Source: Microbulbifer agarilyticus (lineage in GTDB: Bacteria; Pseudomonadota; Gammaproteobacteria; Pseudomonadales; Cellvibrionaceae). From it: a stretch of 64,000 bases of DNA. Below are positions 9,629 through 19,793 of the stretch, one piece after another; position 1 is the stretch's first letter, and every line of letters starts with the position of its first letter. The notes under the pieces are model-generated. The model made no database searches and was not told where the DNA came from. It saw nothing but the letters and a program-made list of their open reading frames with translations. The translations under genes and the position numbers were made by a program. The stretch covers positions 3,839,501 to 3,903,500 of the forward strand of contig NZ_CP019650.1 in NCBI RefSeq assembly GCF_001999945.1, read 5' to 3'.

Positions 9629-9790
9629 TTAGACCCGCTTGCGACGGGTAAGCTGGAACCAGAAAAGTCCTTCTAGCAGTATGCCAAACACAAGGAAGAT
9701 GGCACCGCCGGCCGGGATGCCGAATACGTAACAGGCGATCGCTGCAAACAGACACGCGAAGGCGATTAATATCCTTTTTAAGGTACTCAT
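9629..9790 (-). CDS. Small two-helix membrane protein, 53 residues
   Basis: Frame from ATG 9790 to TAA 9629 encoding 53 residues: MSTLKRILIAFACLFAAIA begins a first hydrophobic helix, a GIPAGG turn follows, then a second helix (AIFLVFGILLEGLFWF) and a basic tail LTRRKRV. A GGAAG site lies 9 nt before the start. The hydrophobic pattern and basic ends support a real inner-membrane protein. The function is unknown. It is 86 nt downstream of the HAD phosphatase on the same strand. Confidence 0.6.
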   Translation of the reverse strand: MSTLKRILIAFACLFAAIACYVFGIPAGGAIFLVFGILLEGLFWFQLTRRKRV

Positions 9791-9876
9791 GGCTTTGCTT
9801 CCTTTCTGCTTAGTTACTTTTTTATTTAGCTACTTTCTGTTTAGTTGCTTGCTGTATGTTAGTTTGCCAGTGCTTC

Positions 9877-10536
9877 TCAAAAATAATCCAGCAGTAACTG
9901 CATATCATTAATCACCCGTGCACCCTCCGCCTCCAGCTGGCGCGTGCGGGGTGCATGCTGACTATATCCAATAACGGGCATGCCTGCCGATACCGCAGCC
10001 TGCACCCCGGCAATGGAATCCTCAACCACGAGACAGTGCTCAGGGGCCACATTAAACTGCGCCGCACTGTGCAGAAACAGATCCGGCCAGGGCTTACCGC
10101 GACCAACATCGTCAGCGCTGTAAATACGCCCGGCAAAGTAATCCCACAGACCGGTCTTGTTTAGCGTGATCTGCATTTTCGCATGCGGACCGGATGAGGC
10201 CACGCAGGTTTTCAGGTCGGTGGCCTGTAACTTATCCAGCACCTCATGAATACCAGTTACCGCCTCCAGCTCTGAATGAAACGCGGCGCGAATACGGCTC
10301 TCCGTTGCATTGAAGTAAGACTGCGGCAGCGGACCACCGTAACGGGTTTCGATATCCAAAAGGCAGTCCTGGGTAGAACGGCCGCTGAACTCCTCATCCA
10401 ACTGCTCTGCGGTGGCCGGCATACCGAGTTTCGTCATTTCTTCGGCAACCACGCGACACACGATGGACTCACTGTCTACCAGCACGCCATCGCAATCGAA
10501 GATAACCAAACGGGTTTGGGTGGCAAAGCTATCCAT
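9877..10536 (-). CDS. HAD-family phosphatase
   Basis: Haloacid dehalogenase superfamily hydrolase of 219 residues. The nucleophile motif FDCDGVLVDSES is at 13-24, motif II VASSG near 112-116, the motif III lysine in GRGKPWPD near 144-151, and motif IV VVEDS near 169-173 followed by AGVQAA. The cap resembles the beta-phosphoglucomutase/YieH group, which dephosphorylates sugar phosphates; the substrate cannot be read from sequence. It lies just downstream of a small membrane protein gene on the same strand. Confidence 0.85.
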   Translation of the reverse strand: MDSFATQTRLVIFDCDGVLVDSESIVCRVVAEEMTKLGMPATAEQLDEEFSGRSTQDCLLDIETRYGGPLPQSYFNATESRIRAAFHSELEAVTGIHEVLDKLQATDLKTCVASSGPHAKMQITLNKTGLWDYFAGRIYSADDVGRGKPWPDLFLHSAAQFNVAPEHCLVVEDSIAGVQAAVSAGMPVIGYSQHAPRTRQLEAEGARVINDMQLLLDYF

Positions 10537-10558
10537 GTTACTTCCAGTGTTGCTGATA

Positions 10559-10921
10559 TCAGGTCGCGGAGATTAACAGGATACCGATCAATACACCTGC
10601 AGCACCCGCGACACGGACAATATTTTCATTGCCATGGGCGATACCCAGGACAAATTCTCGGGTGCGCTCGTAACCGCACTGCAGCGCATAAGCACCGATC
10701 ACCACCAGTAATATACCGAGCACAGTGAACAATGTGTCCCAACTGCGGGTATCGGAAATCGACAGGAAAATAATACCGATAACAATCCGCGCCCAGGCAC
10801 CAAAGTAAAACATCTGCGGGTTCATGCGATCGCCAATGTCGCGCGCAATCTGCGGCTTGAGGATAATCAGAATCGACATGGCGGTAATGGCAACGCCAAT
10901 CAACCAAACGAGAGCTTTCAT
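10559..10921 (-). CDS. Integral membrane protein, 120 residues
   Basis: Predicted inner-membrane protein with about four hydrophobic helices: MKALVWLIGVAITAMSILII at the N-terminus, then segments around FGAWARIVIGIIFLSI, TLFTVLGILLVVIGAYAL and VRVAGAAGVLIGILLI. No catalytic motif is visible and I do not recognise the family. The start ATG at 10921 is preceded by AGGGAA. It lies between rsmE (13 nt upstream) and the HAD phosphatase, so all three may share a transcript. Confidence 0.6.
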   Translation of the reverse strand: MKALVWLIGVAITAMSILIILKPQIARDIGDRMNPQMFYFGAWARIVIGIIFLSISDTRSWDTLFTVLGILLVVIGAYALQCGYERTREFVLGIAHGNENIVRVAGAAGVLIGILLISAT

Positions 10922-10934
10922 AGTGTATTCCCTG

Positions 10935-11675
10935 TTAGATATCGCCCCATTGATATTGCAGCACCGATAGAGCTGCAACCGGCGCCGTCTCGGTGCGTAA
11001 AACCCGCGGCCCCAACCGCAGCGGATGGAAGTCCTTTCGCAGAGCCAGCTCAATTTCCTCCGCCGACAAGCCACCCTCCGGCCCCACCAATAATAGCGCG
11101 GCATGCGGGCGCCCGGATTGCTGCTCCAACTCAGCCAGAGTCGCATCGGTGCGATGGTGCAACACCAGCTTCAGAGCCTCGCTGTCCTTGGCCTGATCGA
11201 GCAATTGCGGCAATTTGAGTGGCGGCAAAATCTCCGGGACTAGATTGCGCGCGCACTGTTCACAGGCACTGATGGCAATCTGTTGCCACTGGCCCAGCTT
11301 TTTCTGCAGGCGATCGCCGGAGAGTTTTACTTCGCAGCGTTCGGTAAACAGCGGCTGAATCTGCGCCACCCCCAACTCGGTGGCCTTCTGGATCACCCAG
11401 TCAAAACGATCACCGCGGGAAACACCGATCGCCAAAGTGATGGCCAGCGGCGACTGCCTGTCACCCTCGCTAAAAGCACCAATTTTCACCCGCGCCTTTT
11501 TTCCCGCCTCAATCAGCTCCGCCGCGTACTCACCGCCGCTCCCATCAAACAAAACAAGCGGACGCCCCGGCCCCAGGCGCAACACCTTAACCAGATGACG
11601 CGAAGCCGCCTCATCCAGCTGAAACTCTGTTTGGTTAGCCAATGGCTGCGAAGAAAAAATACGAGGAATACGCAA
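10935..11675 (-). CDS. rsmE: 16S rRNA (uracil1498-N3)-methyltransferase
   Basis: SPOUT-class methyltransferase modifying U1498 of 16S rRNA. The 246 residues begin MRIPRIF with a PUA-like N-terminal part (HLVKVLRLGPG near 27-37), followed by the SPOUT knot with LLVGPEGGLSAEEIE near 195-209 and LGPRVLRTETAPVAAL near 221-236. The start codon appears to be TTG at 11675, because MRIPR is the usual N-terminus and GGAAG lies 5 nt upstream. Followed by two genes of unrelated type on the same strand. Confidence 0.93.
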   Translation of the reverse strand: MRIPRIFSSQPLANQTEFQLDEAASRHLVKVLRLGPGRPLVLFDGSGGEYAAELIEAGKKARVKIGAFSEGDRQSPLAITLAIGVSRGDRFDWVIQKATELGVAQIQPLFTERCEVKLSGDRLQKKLGQWQQIAISACEQCARNLVPEILPPLKLPQLLDQAKDSEALKLVLHHRTDATLAELEQQSGRPHAALLLVGPEGGLSAEEIELALRKDFHPLRLGPRVLRTETAPVAALSVLQYQWGDI

Positions 11676-11763
11676 AGGGACTTCCAGATCCAGGAAAACA
11701 TTGCGTGAAGGGTAATACAGGCAGAAAGGAAGTTGTAGTTAGAACCCCGCGGCCACGGGATAA

Positions 11764-11831
11764 GGCCGCTTGGTGGCCTTGCAAGGAACAGTTGCCGCTC
11801 AGGTTGTGGAGTGCAGGGCCACCAAGCGGCC
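11764..11831. repeat. Inverted repeat with perfect 15-bp arms
   Basis: GGCCGCTTGGTGGCC (11764-11778) is matched by its exact complement GGCCACCAAGCGGCC (11817-11831) across a 38-nt spacer, in the gap between the end of the RND permease gene and the start of rsmE. No U-run follows. It lacks the 29-nt arms and core of the dispersed family, so it is a different element. Confidence 0.75.
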
Positions 11832-11857
11832 GCCACTGCACCCACAAAGTGCTCGAG

Positions 11858-14800
11858 TTATGCCCGCTCAATATCCAGCGGCAGTTCTTCAGCAGGCTTG
11901 TCGCCCTTCACCTTAACCCGCATCGTCTCAATAACTTTGTACAGGTTAGGTACCAGCACCAGCGTCACAAAGGTCGCACACAGTACGCCAAACGCCAGAC
12001 TGACCACCATCGGAATCAGGAACTGCGCCTGGATCGAACGCTCGAACATAATCGGCACCAGACCGATAAACGTGGTGATAGAAGTCAGGATGATCGGACG
12101 GAAGCGATCGCGCCCCGCCTGTACCACCGCATCCATCACCGCCATGCCCTGAGCACGCAGCTGATTAATGCGATCCATCAATACCAGGTTATCGTTCACC
12201 ACCACGCCCGCAGCCGCCAGGAAGCCCAGCATGGACATGATACTGATATCGTACCCCATGATCAGGTGGCCCAATACCGCGCCGAAGAAGCCAAACGGTA
12301 CCGCCGTCAGGATCAACAAGGGCTGCGAATAAGAACGGAACGCAATCGCCAGCAGCGCGTAGATGGTGAACAGGGACAGCACGAAGAAGGCACCAATGGC
12401 ACTGCCGAACTCTTCCTCTTCCTGCATCTCGCCCGCCGTCTTCAAACTGAAGCCCGGGAAGTCGTTTTCCCATTTCTTCAGATGTTTTTCACGCACCTGT
12501 TTCAGGATCTCGTGCGCCGGCGAGGTACCCGGGATCAACTCCGCAGTAATCTGCACCGTGCGCTCGCGATCGCTGCGACGAATGGTGGTGTAGCCGGGGA
12601 CGTATACCGCATCGGCCACCGCACTGAACGGGATTTCACCGTCGGTGGTGCGGACACGGATACGATCGATCTGCTCCTCACTGGCACGCTCTTCCTGTGG
12701 ATAACGCACCATCACCCGCACGTCTTCACGACCACGGGGGATACGCTGCACTTCTTCACCATAGAAACCCTGGCGCACCTGCCTGGCCACATCGGCGAGG
12801 CCAATGCCCATATTGGTGGCATGGGGCTTCAGCTGGATCTCAATGTCCTGTCGCGCCGCGATCAGGTTATCGCGCACATCGTAAACGCCGGCAAAGTTAT
12901 TCAGTGCCTCTTTCACCGCATCGGCCGCACGGCGCATTTCCGCCATGTCGCCGGAAGCGGTGCTTAGGTTGAGGGACATACCCTTACCACCATCGTTGAT
13001 GGTGTGCTGGATATTCATCTCTTCAACACTGGCCGGCAACTTGCCCACATAGTCGCGCCATTTCAGCGCCAGTTGCTCGGAAGTAACGTCGCGCTCTTCA
13101 CCATCGGTAAGCTGCAGCAGCACAGTGACGTTGCCGCGCCACAGGAATACCATGGTGTTATCGACAAATTCCTTGCCGCCATTCAGCGCCAGCATGTCCG
13201 GGTCTTTCGCCAACTGCATACCGGCGCGCTCGAACTGTTCCAGTACCCGCTTGGCCTCTTCAAAGGACTCGCCTTGGGCCATGGTGGTTCTGAGCTCCAG
13301 CAGGTCCGAAGGTACCGACGGCGAGAACGCCTTGCCCACGTAACCTTTGCCGAACAACACGAAGGACAGGATCAGGGCCAGGAAGAAAATCATCACCGTG
13401 GTGCGGCTGTTGCTGAGGGACTTCTCCAGCAGCGGCAAGTAGTACTTGTCGCCAGCGATTTTCATGGCGCCGGCGAACTTGCCGCGCACGTCCTGAAGTT
13501 TGCGGCCAACACTCGACGTAGCCTTCTTTTCAGGCTTTAGACCAACCAAGTGCGCGGGCAGAATCAGTAAAGATTCAACCAGCGAGAACACCAGACACAG
13601 CAATACCACGACCGGCAGTGCCATCATCATCTGTGAGGTGTAACCCGGCAGGAACAGCATGGGCACGAAGAACACCATGGTGGACACGACCGCAAAGATC
13701 ACCGGTGCAGATACGGTTTTCACCCCAGCCTCGGCGGCTTTTAGTCCGGTCTCGCCGCGGTCGTGGGCGGCGTGCACCGCCTCGCCGACAATAATTGCAT
13801 CGTCCACCACGATACCGAGGATCATCAGGAAGGCGAACAGTGACAGCATGTTCAGGGTGATGCCGGTAACCGGCAGCAACCAGAAGGCGCCCATAAATGC
13901 GGTAAAGATGCCCACGGTTACCCACACCGCCAGCGCCGGGCGCAGGAACAGCATCAGCAACACAAACACCAGAGCCAGACCAGTCACCGCGTTCCAGAAC
14001 AGCATGCTCATGCGGCTTTCATAGGCCTCGGAGAAGTCGAACCAGGTCTCGAATTCCATACCCGGCGGCAGCGTCTCCCGCGCCTCTTTCATAAACTCGC
14101 GAATGCCTTCGGCGGTCGCCACCACGTCCAGCGGCTCACCCTGCATGACCCGCAGGTTCATCGCCGGCTTGCCGTTGAAGCGGATGATCGAACCCTCTTC
14201 CTCAAAGCCGTCGTTGATCGAGGCCACGTCACGCAGCAACAGTTGGGTACCGTCGGCGCGGCTGATCACCGGAATACGCGCGAAATCTTCCGCGGTGTAG
14301 GCCTGTCCGCGGGTCTGTACCTGGATATCACCGCGGTCGGAACGCACGCGACCGGCCGGTAAGTCCAGAGAGGAGCGACGCACCGCATTGGCGACATCGT
14401 CGAAGGACAGGTTGAAGCGACGCAGGTTCACTTCCGAGACTTCGATGGAAACCTCATCCGCACGATCACCCCACACATCCACACGGCGCACGCCGGGGAT
14501 CAGCATCAGCTTGTCGCGCAGGTCCAGCGCAGTTTCCTTGAGCTGGCGCGGGGAGACGGGACCGCCGATGGCGATCATCATCATCTGCTGTTCCCACTCC
14601 TCCAGCGCGATCACCGGGCGCTCGATATCTGCGGGGAAGGTGTTGATGGAATCCACCTGCACCTTGATGTCGTTCAGCAGGCGCAGCTCGTCGTAGCCGT
14701 CGATGGCCTGGATACGCACGGTGCTGTTACTGCGCGAGGACCAGGAGTTCACCTCCTTGATGCCCTTCACTTCGGAAATAGCCTGCTCGACCCGCTGGGT

Positions 14801-14992
14801 TACCTGCTGTTCCACCTCCGCGGGGCCGGCACCGGGGAAGCTGATGTTGATCCGCACTACGCCGGGGTTAATCGCCGGGAACACCTCGCGCCCGACGTGG
14901 GAAATACCAAAAATACCGCCGATGATGATCATCACCATCAGCAGGTTGGCCGCCTTACTGTTGCGGACGAACCATCCAATAATGCCCTGCAT
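11858..14992 (-). CDS. RND-superfamily efflux permease (AcrB/MexB-type)
   Basis: Inner-membrane proton-driven transporter of 1044 residues. It has the RND plan of one N-terminal helix (LLMVMIIIGGIFGISHVG near 17-34), a large periplasmic loop, six helices, a second loop and six more helices. TM4 carries LGIVVDDAIIVGEA near 400-413 with the paired acidic residues used in proton relay. The C-terminal half has the matching AAAGVVVNDNLVLMDRI. It belongs to the group that often lacks a linked outer-membrane channel; none is encoded here. It follows the adaptor gene by 2 nt, so the two are co-transcribed. The substrate is unknown. Confidence 0.92.
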   Translation of the reverse strand: MQGIIGWFVRNSKAANLLMVMIIIGGIFGISHVGREVFPAINPGVVRINISFPGAGPAEVEQQVTQRVEQAISEVKGIKEVNSWSSRSNSTVRIQAIDGYDELRLLNDIKVQVDSINTFPADIERPVIALEEWEQQMMMIAIGGPVSPRQLKETALDLRDKLMLIPGVRRVDVWGDRADEVSIEVSEVNLRRFNLSFDDVANAVRRSSLDLPAGRVRSDRGDIQVQTRGQAYTAEDFARIPVISRADGTQLLLRDVASINDGFEEEGSIIRFNGKPAMNLRVMQGEPLDVVATAEGIREFMKEARETLPPGMEFETWFDFSEAYESRMSMLFWNAVTGLALVFVLLMLFLRPALAVWVTVGIFTAFMGAFWLLPVTGITLNMLSLFAFLMILGIVVDDAIIVGEAVHAAHDRGETGLKAAEAGVKTVSAPVIFAVVSTMVFFVPMLFLPGYTSQMMMALPVVVLLCLVFSLVESLLILPAHLVGLKPEKKATSSVGRKLQDVRGKFAGAMKIAGDKYYLPLLEKSLSNSRTTVMIFFLALILSFVLFGKGYVGKAFSPSVPSDLLELRTTMAQGESFEEAKRVLEQFERAGMQLAKDPDMLALNGGKEFVDNTMVFLWRGNVTVLLQLTDGEERDVTSEQLALKWRDYVGKLPASVEEMNIQHTINDGGKGMSLNLSTASGDMAEMRRAADAVKEALNNFAGVYDVRDNLIAARQDIEIQLKPHATNMGIGLADVARQVRQGFYGEEVQRIPRGREDVRVMVRYPQEERASEEQIDRIRVRTTDGEIPFSAVADAVYVPGYTTIRRSDRERTVQITAELIPGTSPAHEILKQVREKHLKKWENDFPGFSLKTAGEMQEEEEFGSAIGAFFVLSLFTIYALLAIAFRSYSQPLLILTAVPFGFFGAVLGHLIMGYDISIMSMLGFLAAAGVVVNDNLVLMDRINQLRAQGMAVMDAVVQAGRDRFRPIILTSITTFIGLVPIMFERSIQAQFLIPMVVSLAFGVLCATFVTLVLVPNLYKVIETMRVKVKGDKPAEELPLDIERA

Positions 14993-14994
14993 AA

Positions 14995-16281
14995 TTAATA
15001 GGCTCCCTGCGCGGATGCAGAGCTGCCACTGGCAGTTTCCGCACTCTCACTCTGCGGTTCATCGGACGGCTTCTCGGACTGCTCACCCAGATAAATGCCG
15101 GACGGCTTTTCATTCAGTGGATTTGGGCTCAGTACCATGCCCTCGCGGGAATAGCCGAGACTGGAAATGACTACCTTGTCCCCGGCATTGATGTCGCCGC
15201 GCAACCAAACCTGGTCGCCGGCGGCCTGCAGCAGCTGCACATCCTTAAAGCCCAGCTGATTCTCTTCGTTCAGCACCAGAACATGGTCACCTTCGTGCAG
15301 GGCCTGACGCGGCAGCAGGGTGATGTCGTCGTAGGTTTTACCGGCAATGTGCGCTTCCACGAACAGACCGTTGATCAGCGGTGCATCGCCCTGATACGGG
15401 TTCGGCACCTGGGCCACGGCGTACACGAAGCGGCTGTTGGGATCGATCGCCGCCTCGGTGCGCACGATCTGACCTCGCCACTCGCGGGGCTGACCGGCGA
15501 GGTTGGCACTCAGGCGCACCGCCGGGCCATTCTCAATAGCGCGACCAAGGGGCAGCTCGAGGAGCGACAATTGGTGGTCGGTCAAAGGCAGGCGCACTTC
15601 GGCGATGCCCACACTGTGGATACGGGCGAGCTTGGTGCCCGCAGTCACGTACTGGCCGATGTCTACCAAAGTTTCCACCACACGGCCGGCAAACGGCGCT
15701 TTGACCGCGGTGCGCTCCAGGTTCAGCTTGGCCTGGTCGCGATCGGCCTTGGCGGCTGCAAGCTCCGCCTTGGCCGCAGCCAGCTGTGGCTTGCGCAGGA
15801 ACAGATTGTTGGCGGCCTCACTGCCCAGGTCGCGCCATTCGCGCTTGGCCTGCTTGGCACGCCCTTCTTCCTGGGCCAGGGCCGCCGCGGCATTGGCGAC
15901 CTGCGACTGGGAGCGGGTCAGCTGATGACGGTAGTCAGCGGGCTCGATTTGCAGCAGGGAATCGCTTTTTTGGAAGAAGCCACCGGCAACAAAGCCGTCA
16001 CTGACACTTTCGATGACACCACCCACACGGGCCACAACTTCAATCTCGTGGCGGGCATGTACCGAGCCCTGACTCGGTACCAGCAGGGTGTGGCGGCCGG
16101 GCTCGGCATACAGGATATCCGCCACCGGCGGCACCGCAGCTTCGGCAACTTTTTCCTCTGGCTTCGGGGCAAGGGCGATGACTGCAGCTACCGCAGCGCC
16201 ACCAATTAGAACCACAAGACCCAAAACTTTATTCTTGCTAGAGCGTTTGTTCGAAGGATTCACAGCTGTCCCATTGATCAA
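14995..16281 (-). CDS. RND efflux periplasmic adaptor (membrane fusion protein)
   Basis: Periplasmic adaptor of 428 residues partnering the permease encoded 2 nt downstream. An N-terminal helix (VLGLVVLIGGAAVAAVIAL near 19-37) anchors it; a lipoyl/barrel-sandwich half (GSVHARHEIEVVARVGGVIE near 72-91), an alpha hairpin rich in Ala-Lys-Glu heptads (about 125-180), and the second lipoyl half (AVKAPFAGRVVETLVDIGQYV near 192-212) follow. The C-terminal 35 residues are Ser/Glu-rich and disordered-looking. The start is uncertain: TTG at 16281 has no ribosome site, while GTG at 16263 has GGGA upstream. Confidence 0.9.
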   Translation of the reverse strand: MINGTAVNPSNKRSSKNKVLGLVVLIGGAAVAAVIALAPKPEEKVAEAAVPPVADILYAEPGRHTLLVPSQGSVHARHEIEVVARVGGVIESVSDGFVAGGFFQKSDSLLQIEPADYRHQLTRSQSQVANAAAALAQEEGRAKQAKREWRDLGSEAANNLFLRKPQLAAAKAELAAAKADRDQAKLNLERTAVKAPFAGRVVETLVDIGQYVTAGTKLARIHSVGIAEVRLPLTDHQLSLLELPLGRAIENGPAVRLSANLAGQPREWRGQIVRTEAAIDPNSRFVYAVAQVPNPYQGDAPLINGLFVEAHIAGKTYDDITLLPRQALHEGDHVLVLNEENQLGFKDVQLLQAAGDQVWLRGDINAGDKVVISSLGYSREGMVLSPNPLNEKPSGIYLGEQSEKPSDEPQSESAETASGSSASAQGAY

Positions 16282-16543
16282 AATTTAACTAGTTGCGCAT
16301 TCTACAGGGCTGACAGCGTATTGGAACCAGTGCCAGCTTCAGAACACCGCAGCAAAATTCCAGTTGATCGCAAACCGTCAGCAGGCGGCTTCCGCACTGA
16401 GAAATCGAACCACTTTCCACCTTGGTGACCGCCGCCGCATGGCCCATAATGGCCGCCGATTTTTTTGGTCGGGCACGAGCTGTCAGCTCTCGATTTCCCC
16501 ACCGCAAAACACCTGATGTGACATTGAGGAAGTAGATAACAAG

Positions 16544-18892
16544 ATGTTGGATATCAACGCCCGTATCGCCGAAGAACTGAACGTGCGCCCACAACAGGTG
16601 GCTGCCGCCGTGGGACTGCTGGATGAAGGCGCGACCGTGCCCTTTATTGCCCGCTACCGGAAAGAGGTGACCGGGGAGCTGGATGACACCCAGTTGCGCA
16701 CCCTGGAAGAGCGCCTGCGCTATCTGCGCGAGATGGAAGAGCGCCGCGCGGCCATCCTGAAAAGCATCGACGAGCAGGGCAAACTTACGCCCGAACTGGC
16801 CCAGCAGATCAACGCGGCCGATACCAAGAACCGCCTTGAAGACCTCTACCTGCCTTACAAGCCCAAGCGCCGCACCAAGGGCCAGATCGCCATCGAAGCG
16901 GGCCTCGAACCACTGGCCGACGACCTGTACGGCAACCCGGCACTGAACCCGGAAGAAGAGGCGCAAAAATACCTCAATACCGATAACGAAGACGCCGCCC
17001 TGCATGTGAAAGACATCAAGGCCGCGCTTGACGGTGCCAAGTTCATCCTCATGGAGCGTTTCGCCGAAGACGCCGAGCTGCTGGGCAAGCTGCGTGACTT
17101 CCTGAGTCGTGATGGTCAGGTAAAGTCCAAGCTGCTGGATGGCAAGGAAGAGGAAGGCGCCAAGTTCCGCGACTACTTCGAATACGGCGAAGACTGGTCC
17201 AGGGTACCGAGCCACCGCGCGCTGGCAATCTTCCGCGGCCGCAACGAAGGCATCCTGGCCATCAATCTGGGACTGGAGGGCGACGAAGAGCGCCCGGCCA
17301 CCGCCGGACATCCCTGCGAAACCGTGATTGCGCGCCATGTGGACATCGAAGACCAGGGCCGCCCCGCCGACAAATGGCTGGGTGAAGTGGTGCGCTGGAC
17401 CTGGCGCATCAAGCTGCTCACCAGCCTGGAAACCGACCTGCTGGGTCAGCTGCGCGAAAAAGCCGAAGAGGAAGCCATCAAGGTCTTCTCCCGCAACCTC
17501 AAGGATCTGCTACTGGCCGCCCCCGCTGGCCAAAAGGCCACTATCGGCCTGGACCCGGGCCTGCGTACTGGGGTGAAAGTGGCCGTGGTAGACGCCACCG
17601 GCAAGGTGCTTGACCACACCGCGATTTACCCCAACCCGCCGCAGAACAAACTGGCCGAGTCCGCCGCGGTCATCGCCGCGCTGTGCAAGAAATACGACGT
17701 GGGCCTGATCGCCATCGGCAACGGCACCGCCAGCCGCGAGACCGACAAGTTTGTCGGCGAGACCATCAAGCAGTTCAAACTGACCGCACAGAAGGTAATG
17801 GTGAACGAGGCCGGTGCATCCGTGTACTCCGCCTCCGAGTTTGCCGCCAAGGAATTCCCGGATCTGGACGTAACCATCCGCGGGGCAATTTCTATCGCCC
17901 GCCGCCTGCAGGACCCGCTGGCGGAGCTGGTGAAGATCGAGCCCAAGTCCATCGGTGTGGGCCAGTACCAGCACGACGTGTCCCAATCCCAGCTGGCCCG
18001 CTCCCTGGACGCGGTAGTAGAGGACTGTGTGAACGGCGTGGGTGCCGAACTGAACTCCGCCTCCGCTCCGTTGCTGACCCGTGTGTCTGGCCTGAGTGCA
18101 TCCATTGCCGCAAACATCGTCACCTATCGCGATATGAACGGTGCCTTCAAAAACCGCGACCAGCTGAAAGAAGTCCCGCGCCTTGGGCCCAAGGCTTTCG
18201 AGCAGGCCGCGGGCTTCCTGCGCATCAATAACGGCGAGAATCCGCTGGACCGTTCCGGGGTACACCCGGAGTCCTACATCGTGGTCAAGCGTATCGCCGA
18301 GAAGAACGGCCGCGAGATCAACGGCCTGGTCGGCGACTCCGCCTTCCTGCGCCGCCTGAACCCGGCGGACTACACCGATGAGAAGTTCGGTGTACCGACG
18401 GTGAAAGACATTATCAGTGAACTGGAAAAACCCGGCCGCGACCCGCGCCCGGAATTCCGCACGGCCAAGTTCGAGGACGGTGTCGAGGAAATCAAAGACC
18501 TGCGCCCGGGCATGGTACTGGAAGGCACCGTCACCAACGTCACCAACTTCGGTGCCTTTGTGGATATCGGTGTGCACCAGGATGGCCTGGTACATATCTC
18601 TGCGCTGTCGGAGAAGTTCGTCAAAGACCCACACGAAGTGGTCAAGGCGAACGACATCGTCAAGGTGAAGGTGATGGAAGTGGACGTGGCGCGCAAGCGT
18701 ATCGGCCTGTCCATGCGCATGTCTGACGAGCCCGGCGAACAGGGCAGCGGCGGCGTGAAGCGTGGTGATCACCGTGAAAGCCGCCAAGCCCAGCGGCACA
18801 ATAACCGCAGCCGCCAGCAACAGGGCGGCGGCAACGGTGGACGCGGCAGTATGGGCGACCTGCTGGCGGCGGCAATGAAGGGTAAGAAGTAG
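16544..18892 (+). CDS. tex: Tex, S1 RNA-binding transcription accessory protein
   Basis: Conserved cytosolic nucleic-acid-binding protein of 782 residues. In order: N-terminal helical Tex region with [11 protein letters not shown] near 34-44; a YqgF/RNase H-like domain with [16 protein letters not shown] near 335-350; helix-hairpin-helix repeats around 480-560; and an S1 domain ([20 protein letters not shown] near 655-674). The C-terminus is a basic, Gln/Arg/Gly-rich tail. The ATG at 16544 follows GAGGAAG. Monocistronic, ended by a strong terminator. Confidence 0.96.
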   Translation: MLDINARIAEELNVRPQQVAAAVGLLDEGATVPFIARYRKEVTGELDDTQLRTLEERLRYLREMEERRAAILKSIDEQGKLTPELAQQINAADTKNRLEDLYLPYKPKRRTKGQIAIEAGLEPLADDLYGNPALNPEEEAQKYLNTDNEDAALHVKDIKAALDGAKFILMERFAEDAELLGKLRDFLSRDGQVKSKLLDGKEEEGAKFRDYFEYGEDWSRVPSHRALAIFRGRNEGILAINLGLEGDEERPATAGHPCETVIARHVDIEDQGRPADKWLGEVVRWTWRIKLLTSLETDLLGQLREKAEEEAIKVFSRNLKDLLLAAPAGQKATIGLDPGLRTGVKVAVVDATGKVLDHTAIYPNPPQNKLAESAAVIAALCKKYDVGLIAIGNGTASRETDKFVGETIKQFKLTAQKVMVNEAGASVYSASEFAAKEFPDLDVTIRGAISIARRLQDPLAELVKIEPKSIGVGQYQHDVSQSQLARSLDAVVEDCVNGVGAELNSASAPLLTRVSGLSASIAANIVTYRDMNGAFKNRDQLKEVPRLGPKAFEQAAGFLRINNGENPLDRSGVHPESYIVVKRIAEKNGREINGLVGDSAFLRRLNPADYTDEKFGVPTVKDIISELEKPGRDPRPEFRTAKFEDGVEEIKDLRPGMVLEGTVTNVTNFGAFVDIGVHQDGLVHISALSEKFVKDPHEVVKANDIVKVKVMEVDVARKRIGLSMRMSDEPGEQGSGGVKRGDHRESRQAQRHNNRSRQQQGGGNGGRGSMGDLLAAAMKGKK

Positions 18893-18931
18893 TTACCCAG
18901 GTAATAAGTACGGGTAATAATCCCGAGCAAT

Positions 18932-18963
18932 AAAAAAGGGCGATCCACTGGATCGCCCTTTTT
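18932..18963. terminator. Bidirectional rho-independent terminator after tex
   Basis: AAAAAAGGGCGATCC and GGATCGCCCTTTTT surround a short loop, giving an uninterrupted GC stem with A-run and T-run on the two sides. It serves tex and the convergent pseudouridine synthase gene. Confidence 0.9.
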
Positions 18964-18982
18964 CGTTTGGGTATCTGTAAAC

Positions 18983-19681
18983 CTAGGGACCGAGCTCGAG
19001 AAAATCTTCTCCGGGGTTACACAAAAAGTGCACCTCCTTTTCCAGTACCGGGTGTTCGAAGCCCAGCTCCTGTGCATGCAACAAAAGCCTCGATGCCGCG
19101 GCGCGTGCCTCGGGTTGTGCGTAAAACGGATCGCCGAGTATTGGATACCCAAGGGCCTGCATGTGCACCCGCAATTGATGTGAGCGACCGGTTACCGGGG
19201 TCAGCTTTATTAAACTGGTGCGCCCGTCGCTGTCGAGTTTTTCCCAGCGGGTCAGGGACCGCTTGCCAGATTCAAAACAGACCTTCTGCCGCGGCCGATT
19301 TGGCCAGTCGCAAATAAGCGGCAGATCGACTTCGCCCTCATGCTGCGCGGGCTCGCCCCAGACCCGCGCCAGGTAACTTTTCTCTACCTTTCGATTCTGA
19401 AACAGGGTGCTCAACTGTCGGTGCACCTCAGCCCCCAGCGCCATCACCACCAGACCCGAGGTATCCATATCCAGCCGGTGCACAATCAATGCCTGTGGAT
19501 ATTCTTCCTGCGCGCGCAGCGCCAGACTGTCTTTGTGCGCAGGATCGCGGCCGGGCACGGTGAGCAAGCCGCTGGGCTTATCCAGCACCAACAGGTGGGC
19601 ATCGCTGTATACGACATCCAGAAGGGGATCAGAGGGAGGATTGTAGGGGCGCAAAACTCGGGCTCGGCTATCAGTCAACAA
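18983..19681 (-). CDS. rluA: RluA-family pseudouridine synthase
   Basis: Isomerises specific uridines in RNA; RluA acts on 23S rRNA U746 and some tRNA U32. The 232 residues contain the catalytic motif HRLDMDTSGLVVMA near 68-81 with the essential Asp, and RSHQLRVHMQALGYPILGD near 167-185. The N-terminal S4 domain of RluC/RluD is absent, and the length fits RluA. The assignment to RluA rather than a sister paralogue is by similarity only. Convergent with tex. Confidence 0.85.
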   Translation of the reverse strand: MLTDSRARVLRPYNPPSDPLLDVVYSDAHLLVLDKPSGLLTVPGRDPAHKDSLALRAQEEYPQALIVHRLDMDTSGLVVMALGAEVHRQLSTLFQNRKVEKSYLARVWGEPAQHEGEVDLPLICDWPNRPRQKVCFESGKRSLTRWEKLDSDGRTSLIKLTPVTGRSHQLRVHMQALGYPILGDPFYAQPEARAAASRLLLHAQELGFEHPVLEKEVHFLCNPGEDFLELGP

Positions 19682-19793
19682 TCAGTCGGCTATCAATCGG
19701 GAATGGGCCGCAAGCTTACGCAATTTTGCGCGGCCGCGCATTTGGCGGCCGGACTAGGTATTCAGAAACAGCGGGTCAGACTAGTTAGACGAG

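Noticed and set aside
17510..18820. 436-codon minus-strand frame opposite tex
   Set aside because: Antisense shadow of tex; no family resemblance.
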